Assembly (NCBI GenBank): GCA_963691655.1 | Contig: OY829327.1 | Location: forward strand, 81,914,019 to 81,978,018 | Source of the DNA: Toxonevra muliebris | Lineage: Eukaryota > Arthropoda > Insecta > Diptera > Pallopteridae | DNA: 64,000 bases | Direction: 5' to 3' | Part shown: piece after piece, positions 32,325-44,688 of the stretch | How the letters are laid out: each line of letters starts with the position of its first letter | How positions within the stretch are numbered: position 1 is the first letter of the stretch | Notes under the pieces: generated by a model | The model's database searches: none | Told to the model about the DNA's origin: nothing | Seen by the model: the letters and a program-made list of their open reading frames with translations, nothing else | Made by a program: the position numbers and the translations under genes

Positions 32325-34640
32325 GTTGTAACTTATGTAGTTCAAAATCTTTGAAGGCTGGTTCACCTAGCTAGGCAAAACCACGTCACAAATGTTATTT
32401 AAAATTGAAATGAAATTTTAAAAAAAATTTATCTACCAGTTTAATTCTTTTTAACCAAAAATTCAACAATACATTTTAATTTAAAATATGTACATGTCTT
32501 GTCTTGTCAATCGATCTTTTTCAATTCGTATAACATTTCAAAGGAATCCGAACAATCAAATTGTATAAAGAAGACATACAAAAATAGAACGAACTTACGA
32601 ACAAATCCCATTGGGAGATAGCATCTATCTATAATACAATGCTATTGGGATGCGATGTGATATGAGAACGGAATGAAGCGCTTGGAATGTTTTCAGATGT
32701 CGATGACGATATTGATGAAATGATGATGGAGTAATGGGAATGACAAAAAGTAGAAGCTAAACAAATTTAAAAAGCATGCGTTAATAAACTTGTATACTTG
32801 GAAAATGATGACAGTGGCGATGATGATAATAAAGATGAATGAAACAATAATGATGGTAGTGAAACCGATTACGATGATGTTGAGTTAATGATAAAGTTAT
32901 TGTTGTTGTTGGTATTTACATAGATTTTGGGTTTAGTGGTGGTTATTTGGTGGGTGGTTTCTATATTCTATTGAAATTTTGCTTATAGTTTGTGAATCAG
33001 CAAAGTTCAGTTCATTGTTATTAAGCTGTTTCAACTCTTTTTTTGTATATGTGAATGTAGGGTGCTGGTTTAATTTTCACTTTCATCTCATGATATATTT
33101 ATGCATAAAGTACAACCATTATTTTTAAACTCTTTAACGCTTCGTTAAAACTTTAAAACACTTTCCCATAATAGATACTCAAATATTTGCGTATATTTCA
33201 ACTAAAATTCCAACCCAAAAAAAAAAAAAAAAAACTAAAAGAACACTACTCTACATATAGTATATTTGTATTTTATGTAAATGTTGGCAACTCTTCCGTT
33301 AAAAATTGAATTTATTATGCCATAAAACTTTTAATTGTGAAATGAATATAGTAGGAGCTACGACAGCTATAGCTGTTCTCTCTCTCTCTCTCTCTTTCTC
33401 TCTCACTCGAATACTATTATAGCATCAACGCTCATGAAATTTATGTGAGGACAATTAATTTAAAATTTTAATCTTTATGCTAAGTCAACCAAACGTCAGA
33501 AGGATTTTCTTTTTTAATGCAAGAATTTTTATGATTGCACACAGAGAAACACATAAATACCCAGTTGAATCATGGTTGGCGCTTAAAAGCGAGCAATAGA
33601 TTAATCCATATTCTCCAGAGCCTTTGTTCTTTGTACTCTTCTTTAACATTGCATGTACTGGGGCACAAAGTAATCGTTTAAAGGAGTAGCTTGTCTGCAT
33701 TTTCATACACCGTTTTTTGGTCAACTTTTCTCACTAATTTTTCCATATTCTCTTCTGTTCTTTCGTTCCATCGTCAAGAGCTTTTATACACAATGATTTC
33801 GGCCGATCGATTTTGTATTTGTATTGCTTCTTTGAAAGTCGTTTTACATGAGTGGAATAGAGATGCAAAATTTGTAGAAGAGAACCGGTAAAAATCGGTC
33901 GTACATCCGATTTTGACTGGTTCACTTTCTTGTCTTCCTCAATTTATCTCGTCTTCCTTGCTAGTAAACAGAAAAACGATGAGAAAAATCGGTGTGTGTA
34001 AAAGCAGACTTAAAAGAATACGATTGCTCTTCCGTTATGGGCAATAGAGTTGGTCTCTCTCTCTCTATTTTGATGACTCTCTTATTGTGAAACATACCAT
34101 TTGTTGTTCTTTAAATATATGGTTTGTTTCTTCAGTTTTTAATATGTAAATAATATATATAAAATTAATATAAATTTTTTTAAAATTTGAGTTATTATTA
34201 TTAAGTACTTTTACTCTTTGAGCAAGGAACTCAAAAAGTAAATTAGCGAAACGAATATGCACTCAACTTGACGAATTGGCGACTTCAAGAGACACTTACT
34301 GTTTTTATTAGTTTTGTTGTTTTTACACTTTTATACGATAATTTTTTTTTATTGTTTTTTCTATGGTTCGAAAAGAGAATAAATGCATCGAAGTCTCTTT
34401 TGAAACGACTTTGTGAGTACTGTAAATTTCTGCAACTGGGTACATACGCAATCACATATATGAATATAATATGATTTATGCACACCCTCAGCTTCCACTT
34501 TGATGTTCATCTAACGCTCATCTTTGGATGCAGATTGAAAGCAGTTTGGGTCTACCACAGAAGAGTACACGATTCCCTCTCGTTTTTGTGGTGCACAAAC
34601 CTACACGAAAAATTAAAAAAAAAAAAACGAAAACTAACCA
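32325..34640. other. No gene recognised; simple repeats
   Basis: AT-rich DNA with GAT/GATGA-rich stretches (32690-32890), a poly-A tract (33219-33236) and a (TC)n run (33378-33405). None of the short open frames shows a recognisable domain. Confidence 0.4.
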
Positions 34641-34649
34641 TTATATTTG

Positions 34650-35620
34650 AATTGGTGCGTCAAGACGATCCCAGATCACTACGGTCAACTTGGGCCTGTT
34701 GTGATATTCCTCAGAGCAATTAATGTATTTTATATTTATCCCTTTGAAGAAATTTAATATCTCTTTAAAAGAACTATCTGCTATGTCTTGCGGTTGTAGT
34801 ATAAAGTTTCCTAAGTAACGAAGTCGGTTCCTCATTTAATCGGGACCTTTACAGTGGCATAGGATATGTTCTGCTATTTCTTCCTCCTAAACCGGTACTA
34901 AACCCAAGGCTGATAAGTGTTTGTTGACCCTACAATGCCCTGTGTAGAACTCTGTGGCAATTCGGATTTCTTTTCTACCTAGATTAAGCAATTGCTTGGC
35001 TCTATTATAACAGACTTTTGGCATGAATAATTTAGCTCGCCTGTTACCGGGGGTTTCCCTCCAGTATTGTAGCGAATTATTATCCAACCAATTTTTTAAA
35101 CTGAGTTTAACTGAATTCCGCAGAATGGTTGTGGCCCAATGAATTCATTGGATGAGCCTTTTCTAGCAAGTTCATTTTCGATTTCCTTGTCAATATGTCC
35201 CTTATGCCCTGGCACCCAAATGTGAGATGCTAGATTGTTCAGGAGCTGTAGGCAGTTCTACACTAATTTTGATGTGATTTCGTGTGCAGAGAATGCAAGA
35301 GGAGCCGCTCTGCTGTCAGAGTATATGTAAATGTTCTTGTTAGTCACAGATCTGTTTTCATACTCTATTAGGCAGATCTCAATGGCATGCACCTCGGCTT
35401 GGAAAACTGAGTTACCTGTGCCCATACCTGGATAAATGGATTTCTTTTTGGTCTAACCCCATACACTCCTGCCCCAACTCCATCGTTTGTCTTGAAGGCA
35501 TCTGTATACCATACATGATAGTCCCCTGAAAACTTTGGTTTCGTCTTTCCCTTGAAGTTGTGGCAGAAATTGTAACGCTGAAATCATTTGTCGGTAGTAA
35601 ATATACTAAAATTTTCAATC
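34650..35620 (-). pseudogene. LINE RNase H domain and C-terminal region, decayed
   Basis: Minus strand: VWYTDAFKTNDGVGAGVYG (about 35520-35465, first Asp of RNase H), FQAEVHAIEICL (about 35400, catalytic Glu), IYIYSDSRAA (about 35320, catalytic Asp) and WVPGHKGHIDKEIENELARKGS (about 35220-35150, last acidic site). Downstream are YWRETPGNRRAKLFMP and a TGHCRVNKHL segment (35060-34910), characteristic of the region after RNase H in several insect non-LTR elements. Stops and frameshifts occur throughout, for example after TSKLV and IQLNSV. The RT and endonuclease are absent. The clade (I, Loa or jockey superfamily) is uncertain. Confidence 0.75.
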
Positions 35621-36694
35621 TTGTTGATTTCTTGCATTAACTCTGGATGTAAGATTTTATACACCGATCCTTCTGATTCAGAGATGAACTTACATGTAAA
35701 GCTTATTTCTTGGCGAAGGTTTAGCAATGTTTGCAGCGCCGCGGAAGTCGTTGTCCTTCTGTAATACCGACGCTAGCAAGTCTTTGAAGTTCATTGAGCA
35801 CATTCAAAATATGAGAATTTTGATGATACTAGAGCTCTAATTTAGGTACCACTGTAACAGTGGCGTTTCCAAATTAACATTTTTTGTTACGCTTTTTTGA
35901 TAGTTCAACGCTTCCACAGATGCGCATCAGAATGCATTATGATAGCGCTCTCACCGTCATTGGGTTTGCATGCCAGCAGATTCCAGGTGTAGTTTTATAT
36001 TCATGTATATTTTCATATAATTAAATCTTTATTTCAGTTTGCCTCTGAATTAAGTTTGATAATAATAAATTTTAATTAAAAGCATTTAAGCTCATTGAAT
36101 TTATTTGCATGTTTCGTTCATAGTTTATGAGCCTAATCTGCATTCAAATTAATACATACTTAATACTCTTCAGTTACAACTAAGTTTATACATTGTTGCA
36201 TAGCAATAATAATAATGATGATGATGACGGTGATGTTGTTGCTGATGGCAAAAGGGCCACTATATGTACAGCGTAATCCTAAGTAAGTCAGCATACTACA
36301 TATTTTACAAATTCCATTTTAATTTTGTTCATTTTTTTTTTTCGCTCTTCCACTTTTTCTCTATCATTATAAATATTTCTAAATAACGCAACAGACTGCA
36401 AGAAGTAAAGAAAAATACTTGAAATGATGAATATAGATGTGCTTGAAATGCGCAGCTTTCAACCACTCAAACGATGGAGACAGCCGTTACAGGTACGCAC
36501 AATAGTCAAGCTATAAATTGTAACATCAGCTTAAGCTGTATAAAATAATGTTAATTACAAGATTCCTGAGAGCTTCATTTGTAATGGCTCCCCACGTAAA
36601 GCCGACCGTAACTAATACCAGCTTAGAGAATAACTAACAAATTTTTCAAGTCAACAGTAATTATTAAGCAATAGAAGAAGTACGCGGGAGAGGA
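35621..36694. other. No gene recognised
   Basis: Part of this may be degraded sequence of the adjacent LINE relics, but I see no motif. A GAT/GTT trinucleotide patch lies at 36205-36245. Confidence 0.35.
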
Positions 36695-37505
36695 GATGCA
36701 AAAAACTACTGCTTGGTCCTCACTCTAGACGTAAAAAGTAAATAGTGGCACAAAGGACTACAAAATAACAGGAGGCGTCCCACAAAGAAACGGTTTTAGG
36801 TCAAGCCCTTTGGAATTTAATGTATGACGGCTTACTACAATTGAGTATTAATGAGGGCCACATTGACTCTGCGCGCTAAGGGTATATCTGCGATAAGAAA
36901 CACATCAAATGTAGACTCTTCTAGACTCAATCTACAACCAACGCCCAAATGCAAAATACATTACAGTCTCTGAATAGCAGAGTCGCTGGATTCAAGCAAA
37001 AAATATAAGATAGACATGCAGACTCAGTACAAACCTAACTGACTGGCTGACCAGAACACATGACGAGGTGAACTCTTATCTGACACAGATTCTCAGCGAA
37101 CACGATTGCTTCAAGGCGTATCTAGAAGATGCAGAACATATGTTCTTTGAATGCACACGTTTTAACCCATTAAAAGCTGCGCTAAACAGTGCTGTTGGTG
37201 ACACTATTACGCCGGATAGATTACATGTTCACATACGCAAATCTAACGAAATACTTATGGAATACTGTAAGCAAAATGGTCATATTGATTATGGTGGAGC
37301 CTCGAAAACTCAGGCAGGAGAGGCGCTCAAATTAATTTAGTGAGGCTTAAAGCATCTTCCCTTCGCGAAGTAATACTTAAAAGTATTCCCGCGGGGTGAA
37401 ATTAACGAGACGAAGCTGGTTTAAATCGGTAGGAATCCGACATAACCGGATAAGAATAGGGGTTCTGCGGTACATCCTTCCAACGGATAAAAAAAAAACA
37501 GACGT
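36695..37505 (+). pseudogene. R1-clade-like LINE relic (RT scraps and C-terminus)
   Basis: Around 36705-36740 the frame reads NYCLVLTLDVK, the R1-type motif A with its Asp. Around 36770 comes GGVPQ (motif B), followed by a damaged PLEFNV(M)YDGLLQL block. After a degraded stretch, an open frame at 37068-37340 gives SYLTQILSEHDCF, a C-terminal DAEHMFFECTRF segment and a tail ending EALKLI, matching the cysteine/histidine-containing C-terminus of R1-like ORF2. The 3' UTR contains GGTTTAAATCGGTAGGAATC, similar to R1-type 3' ends. Large internal deletions make it non-functional. Confidence 0.7.
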
Positions 37506-37581
37506 TTGTCGGAAAGGGAAGCAAGGGTGTAACACCAAATTTTCGCTTTTGCTTCCGTCAGTGAACGTAACTTTAATTTAA

Positions 37582-38572
37582 TTATTCAACCCTTTTACCA
37601 ATCTTTTGCCCTAGGTGTAGGGTATGTATATATGTACAATATATGTATGTATATGTATTTATAACTTTGACTCTAACCGTTAATGAGTTTTCAACACTCC
37701 ACACTTTCTCCATCTTCTGCTCTTTCTCAGGCATCTCATATTTTCTACATTCCACAATGGCGACGACGCATATTCTTTCGTTGTGGAATTACTTACTTTG
37801 GATTTTGTAATTATTATGCCACTTAACTTCTTTTTACCATCGCTGTGCGTATAATTTATTAACATTATCTGCAAAAGAGCAGAAAAGCAGAAGAAGAAAA
37901 AGAAAGAAAAAAAAATTACGAAATGTCAGAAATTATGGCAGTCAACTCCTCCATCTCCAAGTTCTACGTTTTCCCTCTCTTCAACTTTCAAAAGTAACTA
38001 CCTTACTAACATTAGAGAGAGGAGGGAGAGATTTTAGTCGTTAGTCAGCATTTTCATATTTTTATATTTTCTTATATTTTTGTGTTCTGTTGTTTTGGTT
38101 TTTCACGTTTTTTTTTTTCGTTTTATTTCTATTTTTGTTAGATCTGCATATGTATGTTTTAACTTTGTTTTCATTGCTCTCAAAATTGTTTATGTTTTTT
38201 TTACTTTTGCTCATTTAGTTGTTGCTGTTGTTATCGTTGTTGTTGCTTTAATATGCGGGCGTGTATGTAATAGCAACGCCATCATCATTAAAATATCAAG
38301 TGGGTATTTTGTAGTCGAATATATTTGCTGGTATTTATTTATACAATTTTTATTTAAGCACATCAGCTTCAATTTTAATTTGCTGCTACTTTTTGTTTTC
38401 GTAATTAATCGTCATTTGCAATTATCTTAATTGTTCTTTTGCAGCTTATTTTTTTATCATGTTGCTGGTAAATTTTAGTTTTGTTTTTATGTTTATCTTA
38501 ATTCTATGAAATTATCACCAACTTGTAAATACGACCCAGCATAGCATGAGCGTTTTTTATGTGCAAAATATA
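37582..38572. other. No gene recognised
   Basis: AT-rich with GTT/TTG runs near 38215-38250. The open frame 38080-38430 (116 aa) is a Phe/Val-rich translation of T-rich DNA and lacks support. Confidence 0.4.
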
Positions 38573-39793
38573 AGGAGTTAGATCGAAAAAATCTTAACAC
38601 ACGTTTTGCCTAATAATTTTGTTTGGGTGTAAAATTTAAAAATTTCTTTGATCAGTTTGATCAAAATGAGTGAAGAAAACGAAGTACGTCTTAAAAAAAT
38701 TTTCAAAAAAATCCAAATTGGTCCTACAAAAAATTGGCCAAAGAATTCAAGGTCTGCCTTCAAACTGTTCCCAAAGTTATTAAACATTTTCAGGAGAATT
38801 TGACCATCGATAGGAAACTTGGTTCGGGAAGAAAACAAGGACCACATGGTACTGGGAAAGCCAAGAAAATAGAAAGCATATTGCAAAGATCTCCAAACAC
38901 ATCTGGTAGAAAAGCTGCCCGGTTAGCCCAGTGCTCTGACTATTTGGTGCGAAAAGTTAAAGCCAATGCAGGTTTGAAAATATGCAAAGTCCAAAAAGTT
39001 CCAGATAGGAATGCTGCAAATAGTTTAGATGCCAAAAGTAGGGCTCGGAAATTAAAATCGAACGTCATACAAAAATATTCATGTTGTATAATGGACGACG
39101 AAACGTATGTACTGGCAGATTTTATGCAGCTTCCGGGTCAAAATTTTTATGTTGCTGATGCTCGGGGAAATGTCAAAGAACAATTTAGAATCCAAAAGCA
39201 GACAAAATATCCTAAAAAATTCCTGGTATGGCAAGCTATATGCAGTTGCGGCAAAAGAAGCAAGTCATTTGTTACAGTTGGCTCTATAAATACTGAAATA
39301 TACATCAAAGAATGTTTGAAAAAAAGACTTCTTCCTTTCATAAGAGAGCACAATGTGTCTACATATTTTTGGCCCCATTTGGCATCATGTCACTACGGCA
39401 AGAAAGCTCTGGAGTGGTACCAAAGTAATAACATAGTTTTTGTACCAAGAGAGAGAGGCCAATCCTCCAAATTGTCCGGAACTAAGATCAGTGGAGAGAT
39501 ATTGGGCTCTTGTGAAATGAAACTCAAAGAGCACAAAAAAGGTGTCCCAAAATATCGAAGATTTTAAAAGGAGATGGGCAAACTGTTCCAAAAAGGTGTC
39601 TGAAACAACTAACAAATCTCTTATGGAAAACTTAGCAAAAAAGGTCCACGAGTTCATAAATAGTGGTTAGAACTATTTTTCTGTAATTTGTAAAATATTA
39701 TCAATTAAATAAAAAAGAAATCAAAACTCTAAGATCAACCGTTTAAAAATTATTGAATTTTATATATGTTATGATTTTTTCGATCTTACTCCT
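38573..39793 (+). mobile_element. Tc1-superfamily DD37E element, copy A
   Basis: Left TIR AGGAGTTAGATCGAAAAAAT and right TIR (inward) AGGAGTAAGATCGAAAAAAT, then C(T/A)TAACA. The element is flanked by TA (38571-38572, 39794-39795). The length, 1,221 bp, is full size for the family, with the transposase on the plus strand. A second, truncated copy in reverse orientation lies at 52434-54418. Confidence 0.9.
38666..39670 (+). pseudogene. DD37E-type transposase pseudogene
   Basis: The likely start is M-S-E-E-N-E-V at 38666; a frameshift near 38720 precedes the long open frame (38734-39567). N-terminal helix-turn-helix regions cover KEFKVCLQTVPKVIKHF and GRKAARLAQCSDYLVRKVK. The first catalytic motif is CCIMDDETYV (about 39095). 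The second, FWPHLASCHYGKKALEWY, has His where FWPD is expected. The third, PELR(S)VERYWALVK, is read only after a small frameshift at about 39455. Between the second site and the Glu of VERYW are 37 residues, hence DD37E. The C-terminus ends FINSG with TAG at 39668. The Asp-to-His change and two frameshifts make it inactive. Confidence 0.85.
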
Positions 39794-39901
39794 TATTAGT
39801 AATATCTTAGGATTTCGATTTCGCTTTTGAAATCCATATTAAATTTTTTTTTCCGATTGAAATTATATGTATTTTGAAGGTGCATAAATATGGGTACATA
39901 T

Positions 39902-41454
39902 CAGCGATACCAACTTACGGGGATTCCCTGATTTGTGGGGAATTTCACTTAGTACGGGGAATCGGGGAATGAGCTGTTTTTTGCGGGGAATTTGAAAACG
40001 TTCAGCTTTTAGTTAATAAAGTCTGTAGAATATTTTTTGTCAAATTTTATGTAATGTAAATCGTTTAACTTTTGCAATACTTCATATTTTAGGCCTTATA
40101 ACCTTCATCTCTTCTTAAGACAGCCCTGCACTTTCTTGGTTTGGGGAAATCGATTTTTAAAAAAGTGTGCTATTTGAAAGTATTATATTTCAAAAGTATT
40201 TTTTTAAAATTTCAGAGAGAAACTCGAAGTGCTTTTGTAGATATAGAACATTATAGCGGCGAGTGTCTGTCAGGCCAAAACAGTCGCGCAGCGCTTCGGC
40301 TTCCCTTTCGGTCGTTCAGAAAAGCTTAGCTATACCTCCTGATTAATAACTCCGGACTGTGATTGCATCGGTCACCGATCTGTGCATTATGCAGATATGC
40401 CTCTCGGATTTTATTGGGCGGGAGGAAGTTCCGTTGGGATTCGTCAACATATTTAAAAACCGATAGCCAAAACTTCTCAAAACAAGGGTTTTGCCATTGG
40501 CACGTACGGTCTAAAATTTAAATATGTTTTTCTATACAACAATCGCCCCAGGATATGATAGAAAAAAAGTTTGGTTAATTTTTTGTTTAATTTGCAACGT
40601 TGTACTTTCGAAAAAAGTCCAATTTTTGAGAAACTAATTTTGGCTGTCGGCCATTTCGTGAATTATCGGTCAAACAAAATAATAGTAGTATGTCCTAAGA
40701 CCATAGTCATAATTTTTCTAATGGTTTTGTTAGACCTACCAGCGTGCCGCATTTGTGCGATGATGATTTTCAAAACTTCCTCCATTAAGCTACAAAAACA
40801 ATTTTGTATACAATTTTTTGTTATTACACGATTTTTTCTTATATTTGAAGTTTTTAAATATATATAGTAATGGGAGATTTCGTCCCGATCGGGCTCAAAC
40901 TTACACAAGGTTTGGCCTTATTAGTAGTAGTTACCACACCAAATTTGAACGCGTTCAGTCAAAAATTCGCCGAGTTTATACATTTTGGTCAAACAGTCCC
41001 TGTTTTGGATCTATGTAACTAATCACCTATTGCATTTGAAAATTTTTATCGAACAGCTTTTTTATTTAATCTTTCGAAAAATGAAGAAAAATTCTGAAAA
41101 ATTCAAAATGTGATCATTTTTTTTTCAAAATCAAAAATAGTTTTGACTTTTTTTTTCAAAAGCTAACATTTCTGTTTTTATTTGGGTCAAAAGAAAGCCC
41201 ATGTGTTTTCCTTTGAGAACTTTAAGTGTTTATCTATCGAAATGAACGTCGAGTAACTGGGTATACCGGATTCATTTGAGCTTACTATTAACCTACCAGT
41301 TCTGGACCGCATTAAAATAACATTAACCTTGATCAATTTTAAACGTGTCTCGCTGTTATAATATAAAATTATACCGGTGCGGGGAATTTTATTGAAAATC
41401 GGGGAATTTCTCGAGGGCTATCGAGGTGACAGAAAAAATTAGTTGGCATCCCTG
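39902..41454. mobile_element. hAT element, non-autonomous, 'CGGGGAAT' family, copy 1
   Basis: Ends CAGCGATACCAACTTACGGGG and (inward) CAGGGATGCCAACTAATTTT are flanked by a perfect 8-bp TSD, GTACATAT (39894-39901, 41455-41462). The subterminal regions carry several CGGGGAAT(C/T) motifs near both ends (39957-40000 and 41375-41405). There is no recognisable transposase; the open frames 40571-40867 and 40818-41018 have no domain. A related fragment lies at 56459-57448. Confidence 0.85.
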
Positions 41455-41961
41455 GTACATATCATGTAGGGTGAGGTAGGGTGCAAAGAATAATTAAAAT
41501 ATGTGATAAAATTTTGTACCAGAATAGAATTCTATAGCAGATCTCGTTCAAAGAGAACACATGTTCGTCAAATTCGAAGAGCTCAAAGAGAGTGAAATAA
41601 AATAAAGCTAATGAACACGAACCGAGATGAGAGTTCACGAACACGTTGACTCATTTAAAAATTACAACAACAAAAACCGACATGCAATAAAAATGAGCAT
41701 AGACGAAGACACAAAAATATCATGCCGATCATTTGTTTGACAGTGCTTTGGATGGTGTTGCTGTTTTTTTATTCTAGCATAAGCCGTCGGGTTTATATGA
41801 TACTAAAAAACAATTAATGTTGATTTCTCTCCCAAATGTGTAAATGTGTCACTCTCTGAGTAGTATGAAAAGTAACGCCTTGTATATTGTGAAGCAAGAG
41901 ATAAAACAAAAATTATATTTCATGGTTAAAAGAAAGAATGAAGCTTGTCTTGCTATACATA

Positions 41962-43316
41962 CCCAGCCAACAATTTGAGTCCGAAAATACTATTTTATGA
42001 CTCTTATTTTAAATACGGAAATATAGTTTTTTCCAATTAAAGTGGTCATTGCTTATGAGCTGTAAAAATGAGTCCAAAAAGATTGTTTTAGTATCACTAT
42101 TTAAGAGTTTTCGAAATCAAAAAATCTAAAGGAAAAGTCAAAAAAGAAGGTAAATAAAACCAAAAAAGATTCCAGAGGCAAGACTTAAAGAATCGAAACC
42201 AAAGTAAGGATAGATTTAGAAGAGAAGGTAAAAACTTTAAGAAAGAGTAAAATAGAAGGGAAAAATAATCAAAGGAATGTTAAAAGAATCAAAAAGAAAG
42301 ATTATGAGAGTCAAATAAAGTTTAAAACACAATTAAAATGGCACATCCCCATATGAAATGGCACAGAATTGTGGCGGCGGGCGCTTAAAGTAATCAAAGA
42401 AAGAGGCCAAAAATGTCAAAAAAAATTTTATTTTTAATTGTTATTTCAATAAATAAATATATAGGTAGGTACTTAAAGAATTTTGAAATTCAAAACAGAA
42501 ATATTTTTCATGTTAACTTGAATCTGCGTAAATATTCAATCACCACCGCCTTTAAAAATTGTAAATAGTATGCCGTCCAAATAAAATGTTCTATTACTCT
42601 CAAGAATTTATCGTTGGCCCTTCGAAAATGGTTCTAAAAAAGACAATGTTATGAGCAGGGAGCGGATTTTATGGACTTAAAAACTAAGAAAAAGGCAAAA
42701 TAATATTACAAAAAAAAAAAGCAGAAAAAGTCAAAAAGAAAAAGGGATGTTTGGGGCATTATTATCGACTTGTTTTCTCGAAAGCTTGTTTTCGGGCTAT
42801 AGGTTCTAAGGCACATATGTTTCTCTCAGTTTACGTTCGGCGGCACATAATATTTTTTCCATGACATACTTTAACGGTGCAAACGCTGCAAATGTCTCTA
42901 TCTGCGCTAAAGATTTCATTTCGAAAATATCGGTCAAGTTTAAAAAAACACAATAGATAGAAAACTCCATAAAGGCATTTATTACTTAGGAAAAAAGGTA
43001 CTAAAATTAGAAAAAAGGTGCCAATCAGTGAAAAGAATAAAGTTTTTGAAAAATGACAAATAAACCAAAACAAATTTTTTTTTTTTTTTTGGAATCAGGA
43101 AGTCTTGAAATAGATATATATTTTATCGGTCATCATGTACGATTAAGCAGAAAAAAAGCTAATTCCTCATAATTTGCACCTAGGTTATGAGTAACTTTTT
43201 CGAAAGAGCAGAAATTATCATTCAAACGCAAAGCAGAAAACGCTCTTTAAAAATATATTTTTGGGAGTCGAAATTATGAGTCATCAGAATATTTTTTGTT
43301 GGGATTGCTTGCTGGG
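41962..43316. mobile_element. TA-flanked TIR element (CCCAGC ends), non-autonomous
   Basis: Left end CCCAGCCAACAATTTGAGTC and right end (inward) CCCAGCAAGCAATCCCAAC both abut TA. GACTC(A/T)TA motifs recur about 35 bp inside each end. The inside is purine-rich (AAAG/AAAAG) from 42110 to 42300 and has no credible open frame. TA target duplication suggests a Tc1/mariner or related origin, but the termini are not ones I can assign. Confidence 0.5.
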
Positions 43317-43318
43317 TA

Positions 43319-44680
43319 GAAACTTAAAATTGTAACTCTCGGATTAGTGGTAAGATTTTTCTGTTAAAAAAGTGATGAGCTTGTGATAACTACTCCAAAA
43401 GGCATCATAGCATTGCTAATGTGAGGAAAACGTGTTATGCGAGTGTTTTTTGTTGCCAATTGCGTGATAAATAAATGCAGGAAATCAAATAATATCTAAA
43501 TGCCCAGAGTGGTTCTTGATCAATTTTGCGGATCATTGTATATATAGGCTTAATATTTTTTAATTTTATACTTTTGGGGCATAATTGACCAGTTTAAGTT
43601 GATTTTGAGGGGTTACCTATGTTCAGCAAAATTGTAGCTAGGTAAAAGAAGAACATGTTGATTGTTTACACTTAAACGATTTCGCATATGGTCTCGAATT
43701 CCATACCCTGTGATAACTTTTTGCTGCTAGAATATTGTAGACATATTTTAGAGACCCAAACATTGCCGAAAACATCAATACGAAATTCCTTGTGGTTTAT
43801 GAGTTTAGCAAGTTTATATTTATGACCTCTATTGCAGACTTTGACCTTGAAAAAATCGCTTATTTGACCTAAAGCAGCAAAACGCATTGGCAATATAATT
43901 AATTGGGTCTAGTGCTATTATAAAGCGTTGAGAGATTTGGATTCATATTTTTGGTCGCACAGCGTTATGATAGGTCCCAACTGACCTTATCACTAATCCG
44001 CGCCCTCAACACATACAAATCGCCACAAAATCTGATTCAATCGCTTTGTAAATGGCTTTAAACGAAGCATGATAATATATTCTTGGAATACATTGTCGGT
44101 CCAGGGTACCTTACCTTGGCGAAAATACAAGCAATTTTCAATTAAAAACCAAAAAGGACCCCAGGGCCTTACCATTAATCCAAGGGTTAAATCCGCGTTG
44201 GCCACCTATACATTCACAATGATAAGAGTAAGCTCGATTTCTATGGGAATGAGTCTTCAACGTGGAAATTTCACAACATGGGATAATTTGGCTTTTTGTG
44301 ATATCGTAAATCTTAAGAGATTCCTGGGTTATATGAAAAATAATTCATGTAAAATAATGAAGACTCATATTTTCCACTTAGTTAATTATATAATTCATTG
44401 ACATAATTCATCAACAAAATAAAAAATTAGAAAAAGGAAATTCTGTATTTTGTTACAAAGAAATAAAATAAAATATAAATCATGCAGAAAAATATTTACT
44501 ATATATATATATATATATTAATAGTACATTTACCTTCATATATTCGCATACATACTCATATTTTGATTAAGAATCTATTATGTGTGCATCACTGAGAAGT
44601 GTGTTGTTGCCACAGTTGTACGAACATAACAACAACAAACAGCAATAACGATTCAGAGAAGAATTGAGATAGAGAGAATA
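43319..44680. other. No gene recognised; TA microsatellite
   Basis: A (TA)n run lies at about 44497-44520. Open frames at 43672-43893, 43993-44205 and 44069-44401 overlap on opposite strands and show no domain. Confidence 0.4.
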
Positions 44681-44688
44681 TAAATAAA

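Noticed and set aside
38080..38430. 116-codon hydrophobic frame as a membrane protein
   Set aside because: Phe/Val-rich translation of GTT and poly-T repeats; no supporting context.
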